A stretch of DNA of 64,000 bases. Source: Mangifera indica (Eukaryota > Streptophyta > Magnoliopsida > Sapindales > Anacardiaceae). Location of the stretch: contig NC_058141.1 in the NCBI RefSeq assembly GCF_011075055.1, forward strand, positions 18,974,031 through 19,038,030. The letters run 5' to 3'. This document shows positions 1 through 13,322 of the stretch, piece by piece. A program made the translations under genes and the position numbers. The notes under the pieces are model-generated. The model ran no database searches. It had not been told where the DNA came from and saw only the letters and a program-made list of their open reading frames with translations. Every line of letters begins with the position of its first letter. Positions within the stretch are counted from its first letter, which is position 1.

Positions 1-771
1 TAGATGGGACTCTTTAATTTAAGAATTATGATGTTGGTTTTAAGTTGCCAAAATCATAATTCTGAATAAAATGCATTAAAGCTTGGAACCTTGGTATTTC
101 CAGTAAGTTGATATCAGATTCTATGGAAACTGTAACTTCTTGGGAATTTTGATGTATTTAAAATATATGTTCTTTGTGCAGGACCAGTGGAGCCATTTAA
201 AAAGATTAGGTAGTGAAGTTTAATTGCTTTGATAGGCAGAATGGAAACGACTAAAGGAAATCAAATGTAATGAGATCCATAACTTAAAATGTATTTGAGT
301 CAATGCATGAAAACTTACTACTTGCATAATCACAGGCTTTGTTTAGTTCCTATGAATGAAAACCTTGTGTAAGAAATAATCCACTTATTTAGGTGCATTT
401 AGCTTCTAGAGAGTATCATGCTGTCTTAATAATGCCCTGCCCTCTAATTAGCCTGGACCTTTTGGCCCTTTCGGTAAATAATATCGGGCTTTGATAAAAC
501 TTCTGGTCATGTTCATTTTATCACCAATCTGATATGTTTAGCTTAATGAAATGTTGTTTTTCACTTTTTGTTCATCAATAGAATCACTAAAATCACTTTC
601 TTATTTATTTTTTCAATATTCTGCTACTTTGCTGCCTTGTAGTGACATTATGTGTCATCAGTCTCATTGAATCTTGTTCATCGTGCAATTAGAAAATTGT
701 GTTAGTAATTTGCATGGAGTTGGGGTGATGCATGTTTATGCGTTTAGCAACTGATCAATGTAAGATTTCAG

Positions 772-2965
772 GTTGAAAAGATGAATGAAATTGCCAAGCT
801 TAAAGCAAAAGAGGAAAGAAAGAGACTGGAATCTGAGGTAAGAGTTGGTACATAATAAATCACAAGATACTTTGTCTCCCACAAAGATTTATTGAGATGT
901 TAGATTTTTGTTTCATGGTAAGATAAGTTTTGGCTTGGTGAACCATTATCCTTTTTCTAAAAGACTCATGTGTGAATAGGATTATCAGATACAATTAGAT
1001 TAATGCTTATGTTTAATATTTGTATCTATTCTTTTGTTTGCACTTATACAGCCGTTATCTTACACCGTCTTTTATATTTCAGCTTGAACTGGTTTTAATT
1101 GTGGAGAAATTGCAAGAATTGCGCTCCATCAGGATACAAAAATTAAAGAAACAAGGTAGGTTTGTTAAAATTTGCTTAGCTGCTTATATAGTGTTTTTAC
1201 CTGTTGTGCATTTGGCCCAACCACCTTGCATTTATAGTGCAAATTTTCTCTAATTCTTATTGTGATAGTAAATTCCAGTGACTGATAGTTGTTTGGTTAT
1301 AGTTAAGATGGAATCTGGTAGTTCTTCCATGTAAAATGTGAAAATATATGCTTCTCTGTACTCCTAAATTAAGTATGAATTGTCTCGGACCTTTATGAAG
1401 TTTCTGTGACAGTTCAACTTAAAAAATTAAATCCACTTTTTTACCGTCCTTGGCGATTTGGCATTTGTGTGTTGTAAAACTTCACTTTATCTTTACATAA
1501 AAACTAATTGTGACTACTTGCGGAAAGGCAGCTGGCTGTGCTGTTATAGTCATTATTATGTAGATGCTAAGGTGCATTCTTGTTGAACTCTAGAAGACAA
1601 TAATTGCGTGTTTTTATTTTTCTTAATGAATTCGTGCATTACATGAGTGTTTGCGCATGTAACATGAATAGGATATATCTGCACAAATAAATACAAGTGC
1701 TCCTCCAGTAGTAATATTCCATCCTATATGAGACTTAACATTATTGTTGCCGTATGATCATGCAGGCCATTTTCTTCCAGAGGAGGATGACAAATTTCTT
1801 GAGAAAGTGCGAGCTGCAGTTGAGGAAGAAGAGCGTCAAGCATTGGCTGCAGCAGACACAGATGCTGCTAAGGATGCCATTGCAACTGCTGAAGAATCTA
1901 GAAAAACCATTGATAATTCTGAAGCTGTGTCAAAAGATGAAAGCAATGATGATGATGGAATTGAGAGAAGTAAAGACCAAAAACCTGAGAGCTTAAACAA
2001 AAGTGAGACAAGTGATATCACAGATAAACAATCTGGTAAAAACAGATTTGATAGGCAAGGCTTTGCTGGAGTATATGATTCTGTGGCAAATTTACCTATG
2101 GAATTCTATCACTACTATCATGGCAGCAATACAGACATGGGCACACTTATTGAGGTATTTTCAGATAATTTCTATATATATATTTTTAATTTTGTGTCGG
2201 CTTGCTGCCATTTACTAATTCTGTGAGCACAAAGGGTTCAATTTGAATCTGTGCCTCAATTGGCCTTATTTTGGATACCAGCATCTGTTGTATTCAAGTT
2301 TGTCATCATTACTAGAGGCACTTGATCTCAAGTAGATTCTGTCCAACCCTTGCAGGTTAGAAGAACATGGGATGCATATATCAGACCAGGTGGAAGGTAA
2401 GCGTTCCAATTCTCTTTTGCTAATCACTAGACATTGATCATAAATAGTGTTCTGTTGATTGCACCATCTGTTTTGCACTCTGGTGCTACATTCTACAATT
2501 GGCAGCCCTAGGTACAGGGGGAAGGCACAGGTACCAGATTGAGTCGTACACTGCTGCTCTGTATCTGGGAGTTGCTTAGTACTATTTTGATGGTGGACCT
2601 GGCATCTGCCATTTTATCATTTGATAAAACCACCAATTAAATCATTTTATCCATCCGGGGCATCCCCTCCTGTGTGATAAGCATGTCAGTACTACCACCA
2701 AAGTCTCCACTTCCAAGCCTTCGATATGTTCTTTTTTATTAAAATATAAATGATGTATTATGGTGAAAGTACTTGATAATTTTTGTGCATAAAAAGATAT
2801 AAAGCACATAAGAAACTAAAAATATTTAGTAAATCATATGTGGTTCTGTCTGACTCCGTTCTCCTTTGTTGCAGCCGCATCCCAGGTCATTGGGTTCAGC
2901 CGCCACCTCCAGCAGATGAGATATGGGCATCTTACTTAGTGAGGTCCAAAACAAATGACACATAA
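772..2965 (+). CDS. U11/U12 small nuclear ribonucleoprotein 59 kDa protein (PDCD7-like), 3' part
   Basis: This is the C-terminal part (about 218 residues) of a minor-spliceosome protein of the PDCD7/59K family, which in the U11/U12 di-snRNP helps recognise U12-type introns in the nucleus. Exons that join in frame are 772-837, 1083-1155, 1766-2154, 2356-2396 and 2875-2965 (stop TAA). The first exons encode a charged helix rich in Lys and Glu; the long third exon is acidic and Ser/Glu-rich. The end carries the family signature: a Trp-Asp-x-Tyr segment (RRTWDAYIRPGG) followed by a Trp-x-x-Pro-Pro-x-Pro-x-x-x-Asp/Glu-Ile-Trp segment (HWVQPPPPADEIWASYL). The 5' part was not located; it may lie left of the window or in 1-771, where I could not place an exon in frame. 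The C-terminal signature makes the family call fairly secure; the exact start of the protein is unknown. Confidence 0.8.
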
Positions 2966-4646
2966 ATAAATTGCATATAGGAGGAAGGGTTTAGGGTTTT
3001 AATTAAAAAATGATGAGGATAATTCTTGGTTGATCAAACAACCTCTAAATGCATATTTTGTACTTCCCATAATTTCTCTATTTTATGTAACTTACTAGTT
3101 TGGAATTTTATAATCAGATTGATTTTTATTTTAGTTAAACCATGCATATTCTTCTTTTAATTTTTCAAACATTGTTGACATCATTCTTAGTGAACTTTGT
3201 GTGAAGTCATATCATAAATTGGCTTAGAAAATGGGAAAATCCAAATGTTATGTGATAATGCTAGTTGTGAGTTACTCTCTGTTATTCTCTTTTAAGTTCT
3301 TAACGCTTATAAACACTCTAATCATCTCCACCAATGGGAAAGTCATGAATGCTTTCTCAGTCTCAATCCTTTACATATGTCTGACGGCCAAAGGACTATT
3401 GGCTACCCAAGTTTTAATGTAAGATTAATACACATTCATGAGATTTTAAGAACTCAAAATAATCATTTATTAAAAAAATAAAATTTTATTATATTTTTAC
3501 TTTTAAGTTTAAAAATCTCATAATTTTTTTCTATATAAAGTTTTCAAATTTTAAAAAGTGACTATTTCACTTTCAAATCCTTATATTTTCTTTTATCTTT
3601 TTTTGATAACAGTAACCATTTAAAGACTAGATAAATAATCAATGACCATCTCTGACAAATAAATTTTTATCTCTTTTGTCGGTCAAAGATGGGTGTCGGC
3701 TCTCCGTCTATCTTTAGATGGTCGTCAGACAACAGGAAAGAAAAAAAAAACTTATAAATTTAAAGTGATATAGTTATTTTTTAAAATTTAAAAACTTTTA
3801 GTACACCCTTTAAAACCCAATTTCATTGCATGAGATAAATTATATTATATGATATAATTAACTAATTAAGATCTACAATTTTTTTTTGTAAGTAATTAAG
3901 AGCTTGAATTGCTTTTTAACTTTTTATTTAAAAATAAATTTTTAATTGCTCGCTATTTTTAAACCTACACAACCTATAATTTTAACAAGTTTCATGTAGT
4001 CTATTTTCACTTGTTGTCTTATGTTTACATGACTTTTTGTATCTTTATACACACTTTTCATCTTTATTCATTCATTTCATGTTCATTCAATCTTCATATA
4101 CTGCAACTCAATCTAAGGAATGTAAAATTCCGATGGAAAATAGTCTTTTGCCCTATATTATTTCTTCCCTGTTTCGACATATATGGCTTTTGGGCTGATG
4201 CTATAAATTTTGTCCCCCCAGAAAAGCAAGAAACAGCTTCCTCTGGACTTGAGTTGACCAAAGGGGTAAAAAGGTAAAAGAAATATATAAAAGTAAAACA
4301 CGGCTTACTATGGTGGTAACTTGGAAAAGGACCGAAAAATCGGTTTCGATGAATGATTGCTTAGGGTTTCGGCTACGTATAAATTCAAGTTGTAACGGGC
4401 TAATCTTAGATCCGCACCCGCTTCGAAATTCACCTGGTGCTTTCAAAATAAAAAATAATAACATTTAATTTCTTCCAAACGTTTTGCTATTTCCATCTCA
4501 GATCTACCCACTAAAGCTTCGCGCCTTCGCCGGTACATTTCTCTGCCAAAACTTATCAAATTACCGACGAACTTATTTTTTTCATTTCTTCTTTCTCAAA
4601 GGTCCTATACACATCATTTGTTGATCTTTAAGATTTGAATTTAAGG
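2966..4646. other. Intergenic: 59K 3' end, AT-rich spacer, golgin promoter and 5' UTR
   Basis: No coding potential seen. It holds the 59K 3' UTR, a strongly AT-rich spacer with an imperfect inverted repeat (see 3537-3798), and a less AT-rich stretch from about 4340 that includes a TTAGGGTTT telo-box-like motif near 4362 and leads into the golgin start at 4647. Confidence 0.5.
3537..3798. repeat. Imperfect inverted repeat, MITE-like
   Basis: The segment starting at 3537 (AAAGTTTTCAAATTTTAAAA and onward) reappears as a diverged reverse complement ending at 3798, with about 90-base arms and a GC-richer centre around 3670-3740. No clean target-site duplication was seen. The structure suggests a decayed foldback or MITE element; the family is not identified. 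Confidence 0.4.
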
Positions 4647-7600
4647 ATGTGGGGAACCATTGCTAATTTGAAGGAAAACCTAAACAAGATTGCACTTGAT
4701 GTGCATGAAGGCGACAGCGATGACGACGAAGAGCTCACGATCAGCGGTTCAGGCAATGGAGACGTCACATCGGTCTCTGATCGGAGAAATTCTCACAGGT
4801 TTGCTAAGTCAGTCTCGCGTTCTCCGCTCCCTAATGGAATTGATTTACCACGAAATCCAGAGGTATTTTTAAGTTTTCAGAATCAGGTTTCCTTTGTTTT
4901 CATTCATTTTTGTTGCTTTGAAAGTTCGAATTCATGAAAACTGGTTTGTTTTTTTATTCATTTTTTAGCTATTGAGTGCATGCGATACCATATGGCATTT
5001 AGTATTGTTTGTGATTCTTGTAGATTGAACAATACAAGGCAGAAATTAAGAGGCTTCAAGAATCTGAGGCGGAAATTAAAGCATTATCAGTTAATTATGC
5101 GGCCTTGTTAAAAGAAAAGGAGGTATTATTATGCTTATTTGCTTTATTTTGTTTCTTTAGTTGGTTCAAAATGAAATCCTAGTTTGAAGTCACGATTAAG
5201 CTAACTACATTGAACTGGTTTGATACTAAATTATAAGACGGTAAGAAAATTATCTTTGCTTCCTCAAGTATAAAATTTGTTTTAGTTATATGTCTGAAAA
5301 ACGTGGCTGCTCTAGTCTATATTATATTGGATATATACATTTATAGATGAGCTATCTAGTGCTAGAAACTATAATTTATCACTTAAGTGCATCCTTTGCC
5401 ATCCAGCTTGGCTATTGCCGTAGGAACATCTGTAACAATTAGTGATTGGCATATTGTGTTAAATAAATTATTTTAAATCTGGTCTACATTTTTCACATTG
5501 CTGCTGAGTTGAAATATGTGGAGCATCTTTCATACTAGCTGAACCCATTGATTGTAGTTGCTCAGTGCAGTTGTCTATTTATTTCTAGAATCGAAAAGGG
5601 GAGTCATATGATATCTCTTCATGATATAAGTAATTGTTTTGCATGTGAAGGTTGATAAGAGAGCTAGCCCTACTGCAATTTTCCAGATGTTCAATTTCAT
5701 ACTTTTGGCTTTTCTTTTTTTAAAATCACAATTCCTTAAAATTGCCTTATTGCAGGATCAAATTTCTAGATTGAACCGAGAAAATGGCTCACTGAAGCAA
5801 AATCTGGATGCAACAAATGCTGCTCTGAGTGTATCTAAAAATGAAATTTCCAAAGCATCAACTAACAGCATTAATGTTCTCAAGGTAGCTGCTTAGGGCT
5901 CAGTAAACTTCTTTCTGCTAGAGTTCATGCTTTGTGATACTTATTTTTGCTGTCAATTCTTCATGATTTTTTGTTTTTGTTTTTTTTTTTTGTTTTTTTG
6001 CTTCAAATTAAAATCTTAAAGTCAAATCTGGTTGATAATATATTCATGGTCAAATGTATCTAGTGTTCTTTTTCTGATGTTATTTTGTGCTGCAGTTAAC
6101 TTGTACAACTTATGATTAGGAAAAGGCCAGCTTCTTCTATAGCTGCACTGTGCAATGCATCTTGGTACATGATATTGGCCATGGTATATGACCTTCCCTT
6201 GCCATTGTTCTGTTATTCATTGGTTGGCGATATACAGTGGCCTTCAGTTAGATTAGTACTTCTGAGCCAAGTGTTGAACAAAAATTGCTGACTCTAGGGG
6301 GCCTTCCTTTCCACAGTCTAGAAGTTTTAACAAGGTGAAACCAGATGTCACTATGTTTAATAGAATGTGTATGAAGAACTTTTGTTTCATCAGCCAGTGT
6401 AAAATCTTAGTGGAAAGACAAGTGTTAGGAGAGAGCATATAAAACCTCATGGTTGGCATGGGTGTCTGTTCAGTTAAAAGTCTGTGCACTACAGTAAATA
6501 AACTTTAGCATTCAATATTAGCTGACTATAATACTTGGTCTGTTTTACTACACGAGTTGTGCACTCTCTTCTTTCTTTGTTCAGTGCATTGTATTTTTTT
6601 TTGTGTCCATATTGTGTTCTCTTGAACATGGTTTTTCTGCTTACAGGTTGAAATTTCATGCGCTTTGTAATCTCTTTAAATAAGAAATGTGGCTTATCGA
6701 TAATCTATTGGGCATTTCTTGAATAAGTGTGTGTTCATGCAGGGAAGTGGTGATCTATCACCAAGTCGACAGAATAAATTTACTGCTCAAGTAAAGAACC
6801 GCCCTTCTGGAAACCAAATGCAGAATGGTGTATTTTCTAAACAGGACAGTATAGGTAATGGAGTTGCCAATGCCAATCAACCTCTCATCATTCAAAGTAA
6901 GATGGAGAATAGAAATTCCGCTTCACAAGGGAAAGAAAAGGTAATAGCACCCCATTTTTGTTCTGTTCTCTTTTACATTGAGAGACTTTCTTGAGCAACT
7001 TTATTACAAAACAATTTCCTCACCTTTTGTTGGATCTTGATGCTAAAATATCAAGATTTTCATTTTCTTTCAAAGTTGTTATAGCTGTGTTACTTCGTAT
7101 TACAAATTTTGTTCCTAATATTTCTTGCTTAGTGTTTTCTTTTTGAACCCCTTGGAAAGATTTATCCTTATGCGCGGTGATTTTTTTTTTTTTTCTGCTA
7201 TCTCTACTATTTTATTGTTCATTTTTCTAAATGACAAATAAATTTTACAATGGATATGTGAATGCCTTCTAGGAGCTTGCAGATTTGCTAGAAGAGAAAA
7301 ATAGGTCCCTGGCAGTGGTGCAAGCTACTCATGAGTTGCAAGCTAAACAGCTTAGATTAGAATTGGAAAAAGAACGTGAGAAATTGGCAAATCTGCAGCT
7401 AAAATTACAAGGTATATTCTGCAAGGAATATAGTACTATGTGAAGTATTAAAATTTGCTACCTTAAGTTTTTTGTTGTTGTTTGTTTTAGTAAATTATTT
7501 TCTTAAAGGAAAAAAATGTATAATCTGATTTCTTTATATTCTCAGAGGAACAGACGCAGAATGAGTCTCTCCAGGAGGAGCTCAAGTCGCTGAAAATGGA

Positions 7601-10600
7601 TAATGAAAGAGTAAGTTGTAAGTTGGCTTAGGAGTGGATTTTATATGGCCTTGTCACACTATTTGATCATCAATATTAGGCTGTAGTATGTGTAACTTCT
7701 TTTTTCGCTATCAGATGTTATTTCATGATTTATAAACTTGCTGTTGGAGTTTGAAGCTAGATTAATAGTTTTACCCTTAATATAAGGGTACTAGTGTGGA
7801 GTTTCCTGATGTCTGACAGATGTGCAAAGATGCATATGTGCTAGCGTTTCCTGTTTTAAGAAATTTTAAGTGCCTGAGACTGAGTGGTCCTTTTTGAAGA
7901 GAGACATTAGACTAATAGAGGCTTCTGGTGGGAATATATTGTTGATTGCTTTCTTTTCTTTTTTCTATGTGAGAAGATGGGGAACTTTGTAATTTATCTA
8001 TTAGATAAATACCCACCCTCATTTGAATGTATATGTTTTGGGGCAAAATTGGATGATAATAATTATAATAATAATAATATTATTATAATAACAAAATCAA
8101 TACTTCGCATCCCATGCAGTCATGCTACCTTTTGTATCATTCTCACAACATTTAATAAATTTAAAATTTTCTTTGCACGATTCATTAATTGTTCAGTATA
8201 TGGTCATAGCCTTTGCTTGCATTTGGGAATACACAAAATTGATTCAGTTTATTTTTCTGCTGTTTCTCTATATTCCCTTTTACTAAGTGCTTTTTAACAG
8301 CATGCTTTCTTCTGTATTGGCAGAACTCTCTAGAGATGAGCAAAATACGCAGAGAACTGAGTGAAAAATTGTCAGAAATAAGTAGATTGCAATTGGAGTT
8401 GAATAGAAGGGAGGATTCTGATGATATCTCAGAGAATTTGGAAAGAGTAGTTGCAACTCTAGAGAGGGAAAACAATAAACTTAAGGTTTATAATTATTTT
8501 TATTTTAAAGTTGCTGAAATTGGAGATTTTTCAAAACTATTATTTAGTATTTGCCCTGCTTTTTGGATGAGATTGAATCTTTTCCAATCTTACATTAATG
8601 TTCAGGTGGAGAAGAGTGAACTTCAGGCTCTTTTGGAAAAATGCAGGAAACCTTTGAATGACAAAATCTTTCCAGATGCTTCAGAAAGTCCAAATCAACA
8701 TCCAAGTAGTTTGAAAGGGGTCAGTCTTCTTTTTTGAGTTTGTGTGTTTAATACATTCAATTGTGCTAGCCCCAAGGGACAGTAATGCCAAGCTATATTG
8801 TATAACCCAGTGGGCTTGCTCTTTAATCCTCCGCTCACTGTGTTACTTATTTCCTCCAAAAAGGTAAAACTATCTGAAGGTTTCCCAGAAAGAGAAGAAA
8901 TGGAGCTATCTTTACAGAAACTGGATAAAGATTTGAAGGAAACACGCAGTGAGAGGGACAAAGCATTACAAGAACTAGCCCGTCTTAAGCAACATCTGTT
9001 AGAAAAGGTTGCATTCCAGTATTTTCAACTTATGATCTCATATATCTTTCAAATTTGTGTGATCTGTATTAATCTTTATTAGTTTTGTGGCATTTGCTTT
9101 TGATTATATTGAGAAGACACCTCAGAGTTAAGTTCTCTTTCTTGCACATAATTATATTTCTCTTATGAAAGCGATACAGCCTTGTGAAAAGAATGGGCTG
9201 GTTAATTCAATTCTTCTCCTTGACAATTCACAACTGAACACTTTAAAATAATTATTACAGCCACGGTTCCTTAATAGAGATTCTAATAATCAGTAACAGT
9301 TGTGACGGTTAATGGTTTAATTGTTGTTACAAAGGAGTTTTTTAAAGATATATTGACAGTCCTCACTATATTATAATTTGAAATTTGTGATGTTCTTTCC
9401 AAAGCTTTGGTATCTATGTGAATACCACTTCCTAGAATCTCTACTAAATTCATGATGTGTTTAGGTTCATGTGTATTTATGAATAATTTTTATCTTCAAA
9501 ATGTTCTGCACTAAAAAATTAAAGATGGTCTCTCTTGCTCAAAAACTGTCTAGGAAAATGAAGAATCAGAAAAAATGGATGAGGATAGTAAAATCATTGA
9601 AGAGCTTCGTGAGATTAATGAATATCAAAGAGCTCAAGTATTGAATTTGGAAAGAGCTCTGAAGCAGGCACTGGCAAATCAGGAAAATGTTAAGATGATG
9701 AACAACAATGAAATTCTGAAGTCCAAGGAAATCATTGAAGATTTGAACCGAAAACTTGCAAACTGTATGAGGACATTGGATGCCAAAAATGTTGAACTCT
9801 TAAATCTTCAAACTGCTCTTGGGCAGTACTTTGCTGAAATTGAAGCTAAGGTAAATTGACTCTTAACCGTGTCTCATGTATTTTACTCTTTCTGAAAGCT
9901 GAGACATCTGAATTTTATGTTGGATTATTTTATCATGCGCACAGGGACATTTGGAACATGAGTTGTCTTTGGCAAGAGAAGAATCAGCGAAACTTTCTGA
10001 ACTTTTGAAAGTATGGCCTGCCCTTCTTTCCTTTGTTAAGTGTGTCTGGAAGTGTTTTTTCATATAAGATCCAATTTATATTCCCTGTCTTGTTAATCTA
10101 TTATAGTAGCTATTTTTCTAAAGGTGGGGCTTATAAGAAAATATGAGTGTTAGTGTTTTGAAAGCCATTTTGCTTCATATTTTCAAGAGTCTATCCCTCC
10201 TCCAGGATGCAGATCATCGAGTAGAAGTATCAAAGAGGGAAAAGGAAGAGATCTTGGTCAAGCTTTCTCAATTTGAAAAGACAATGGCCGAGGGGAAAGG
10301 CAGAGTAAACAAGCTTGAGGAAGATAATGCAAAACTACGCCGTGCTCTTGAGCAAAGTGTGACCAGCCTTAACAGAATGTCACTGGATTCAGATTTTCTT
10401 GTTGACAGGTTAGCATGCTTAGGATCTTTCATGCTGAACAAAATGTTTATTCTTTTGGTGTACTCAGTGGCAGAAATCACCAAAAACTTGAATTTTGTGC
10501 TTACATAAAATTTTTGTTGGCTGCATAGATTGTGATATAACATTAAGATAGCTTATCCCATGAAGGGCAACCGTCACCTATAAAATCAATTTGGAATTAT

Positions 10601-12420
10601 TTCGTGTTGATAATGATACATGATTGGAAAGGAAAATCAGTGGTATAACACAATGAACATATATTTTACATTTTTACTTTTCTCCTAGCCTGTATTCTTT
10701 TTTTCCTATGTTGTGTTGTCAACCTCTTTAAGAGGAGTCAGTAGCTGTAAATCATTTGTGAATTGTGGGGTTGCTTTAGTTTAAAGTGTTTTTTCTTCTT
10801 TAACAATCAAATCCAAACAGTTGATCACTGAATTGTCCCAAACTTTCTTTAGTGGGATCATCATCACCCCACCCACCATACACCATTCACATTGTCTCTT
10901 CCTGAATTTTAGAGATTAAAATTTGAAATTCATTTCGCTCATGCTGCCATCTTGTGGGTAAAACTGTGATTGCCACCCGGGTAAATTTACTATAAAAGTT
11001 TCATTTCTCTAAAATGAATGTTCGGATGTTCCTATCTTCATTAAGTAAAATTTTGAATATTGCAAAATCTAAATCTTATTATTGGTTATGCTGGCAGGCG
11101 CATTGTTATCAAATTATTGGTTACATACTTTCAAAGAAACCACAGCAAAGAGGTAAGATCTTTTAGTATTGTTATCAAAGGTTTAAGACAAAGATAACTA
11201 TCAATTTAACCTTCATTTATTTCTTGACATGCTGATTCAAACAATTGGTTGGAGCATCCAGCCTGATCAGTTTTTGTGTTTAGATGATAATAGGAAAATT
11301 TTTATTCTTTTTCTCTGAGCCCATAACTCCTTTTCTTCTAGCCGTTGTGGGTGATTTGAGGCAGATGTTTGGCAGTGAAAGAAAAAATCATAGAAGAGCA
11401 AAGATCTATGTCTGAATCCAAAAGAATATCTGACTAGGTTGTTTAAATGGTGTTTGAAAATTCATCTAGCTTTAAGAAACTGTTCAGTCATTTACTGAAA
11501 AGGGAGAAAAAAAAACTTCAAATTCTTGCAACCTAACTAAAGTTGGCATCATTGTGAAATTTCCTTTCCAATTGGCTAAACTTGTCATTCTCATTAAGTT
11601 TCACTCATGCACCATTGTCATCATTTTGGGTTTCAGGTTCTGGATCTCATGGTTCGCATGCTGGGATTTTCTGATGAAGACAAGCAGAGAATAGGTGTCG
11701 CTCAACATGGTGCTGGAAAAGGTGTTGTTCGGGGAGTTTTGGGCCTGCCTGGCCGCTTAGTTGGTGGTATCTTGGGAGGAAGTTCAGCTGAAGCACATTC
11801 AAACATGGCATCTGACAATCAGGTTCATATGTTTTTAACTTTCATGAATTCATGCCTGCCATCTATTCTTTTAGAAATTAGTTATCTAGTAGGTTGCTCT
11901 AAATTGGCTTCTCCCGCAAGTTATTTTAAGCTGTAGTCTTTCATTCTGTGTTCGGTGTGTTTAACACTTGGTTTCATTATCCTGGAGCTCCTTTGCGCTG
12001 CTCTGAATTAAATGATGATCATCTACTGAAATATATCCTAATGGTTTGGTAAGTATTGCTTAATACTTGCTTATTTTTATTTGTTCATTTCAGTCCTTCG
12101 CAGATCTATGGGTTGATTTTCTTCTCAAGGAAACTGAAGAAAGAGAGAGGAGAGAATCTGCAGAGAATAATGCTCGACCCAAGGAAGATATACCTGGAAA
12201 AAGTCCAACTGCAGAGACTCGTATACCTGACCCGCGAACAAACACACTTGTTGCTCCCTCTGGTTTCTCAAGGTCGAGTATATCACCCAACCAAAATTTT
12301 GATCCTCCACGAGCCCCTGGAAATTCAAGGTCATTTGATCATTTTGATTCTGAGTTCTCAACTGTTCCTCTATCATCATCAGAGAGCATTTCTCGTCTCT
12401 CAAGATTATTACCCAAGTAA
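4647..12420 (+). CDS. GC4: Golgin candidate 3/4 (GDAP1-like), GRAB-domain coiled-coil Golgi tether
   Basis: A 799-residue long coiled-coil protein of the cis-Golgi, expected to bind an active ARF GTPase through its GRIP-related ARF-binding (GRAB) domain and tether membranes. Coding exons: 4647-4862, 5024-5122, 5756-5884, 6743-6940, 7273-7411, 7546-7610, 8324-8485, 8606-8719, 8864-9007, 9554-9850, 9945-10010, 10206-10408, 11098-11152, 11637-11822, 12094-12420; every join keeps frame. Residues 1-72 are an acidic N-terminus starting MWGTIANLKENLNKIA; about 73-600 are heptad-rich coiled coil; the GRAB region lies around 605-655 (LRRIVIKLLVTYFQRN, then VLDLMVRMLGFSDEDKQRIG); the tail is Ser/Pro-rich. 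Length is close to the Arabidopsis GC3/GC4 proteins (roughly 710-725 residues, from memory). The start was set by the conserved N-terminus; an in-frame non-ATG extension at 4635 was ignored. GC3 and GC4 cannot be separated by eye. Confidence 0.9.
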
Positions 12421-13322
12421 TGAGAATATGTTGAGTTTGTGTAATTAATCAAAGGTATAGATTCTTTGTTGTTATTGTAGCTGTGCAATCTGGTTCAGTC
12501 AATTCTTTTTATACACAAATAACAAATGGTTTCTTTAATAATAGCTCATGTTTTGTACACCAAACTGTAACTTAAACGCCAGAGGTATTAAAATGCAATT
12601 CAAATAGAAACGGACAGACTCTGTACTGACAAATTGATATAAAAAGGGTTTTGGTTACCTTTCCTGTTTTTACTTTCACATCGTGTTTAAATCTGTCAAC
12701 TTATATCAGATTGAAAATGACATATAATAATATTAACGATAATGAATAAAGGATAATTTATAATACAATGCGTGACAAACGTAACTGTTTGTGGGATGAT
12801 GGTTTACATCAGTGCCTAGAGAGATAGCAACTACAGCTAGGGATCGGACAATAAATTATCAGAGGAGGCCTAGATGAGAATATAATAAAAAAGCCCCGTC
12901 GATACCCAACTAAATAAATTAATAAATTCAGCATAGAATTCTTTTTTCAAAACAATATGCCGGTACGACATGATCTTTTCTAAAGAATGCATCACGCATT
13001 TCATACTCGAATTTGAAAAACTTATGAGTTCATATAATAACATGCATCACAGCTATCCCAGATATATAAAACAATTTACAAGAAACTGCTAATATACAAA
13101 TATAACCATCGTTGTCACAGAATCATCTAGAGTTGAAAAGTGCTATCTGCAAGCTACCATAAGCACATAAATAAAATCACAACTCAAAACTAACCCCACA
13201 AAATGCCTAAACCAGTTCAAATTGCAAACCAAACACTTGAAACAAATTGTAGGGAACACGATTACAACCAGAATATGGTTAGAGAACAGAATCACCAACA
13301 CCAAATAACCAGCAATGACTAG
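12421..13322. other. Convergent intergenic region between golgin and reticulon
   Basis: The two genes point towards each other and this interval must hold both 3' UTRs and terminators. It is AT-rich, with AATAAA-like signals on both strands (for example near 12746 on + and several TTTATT complements on the right side). No reading frame of interest was seen. Confidence 0.5.

Noticed and set aside
182..209. Possible small upstream exon of the 59K gene (DQWSHLKRL)
   Set aside because: It has a plausible CAG acceptor and GT donor, but in no phase does it join the exon at 772 without creating a stop, so it is not supported.
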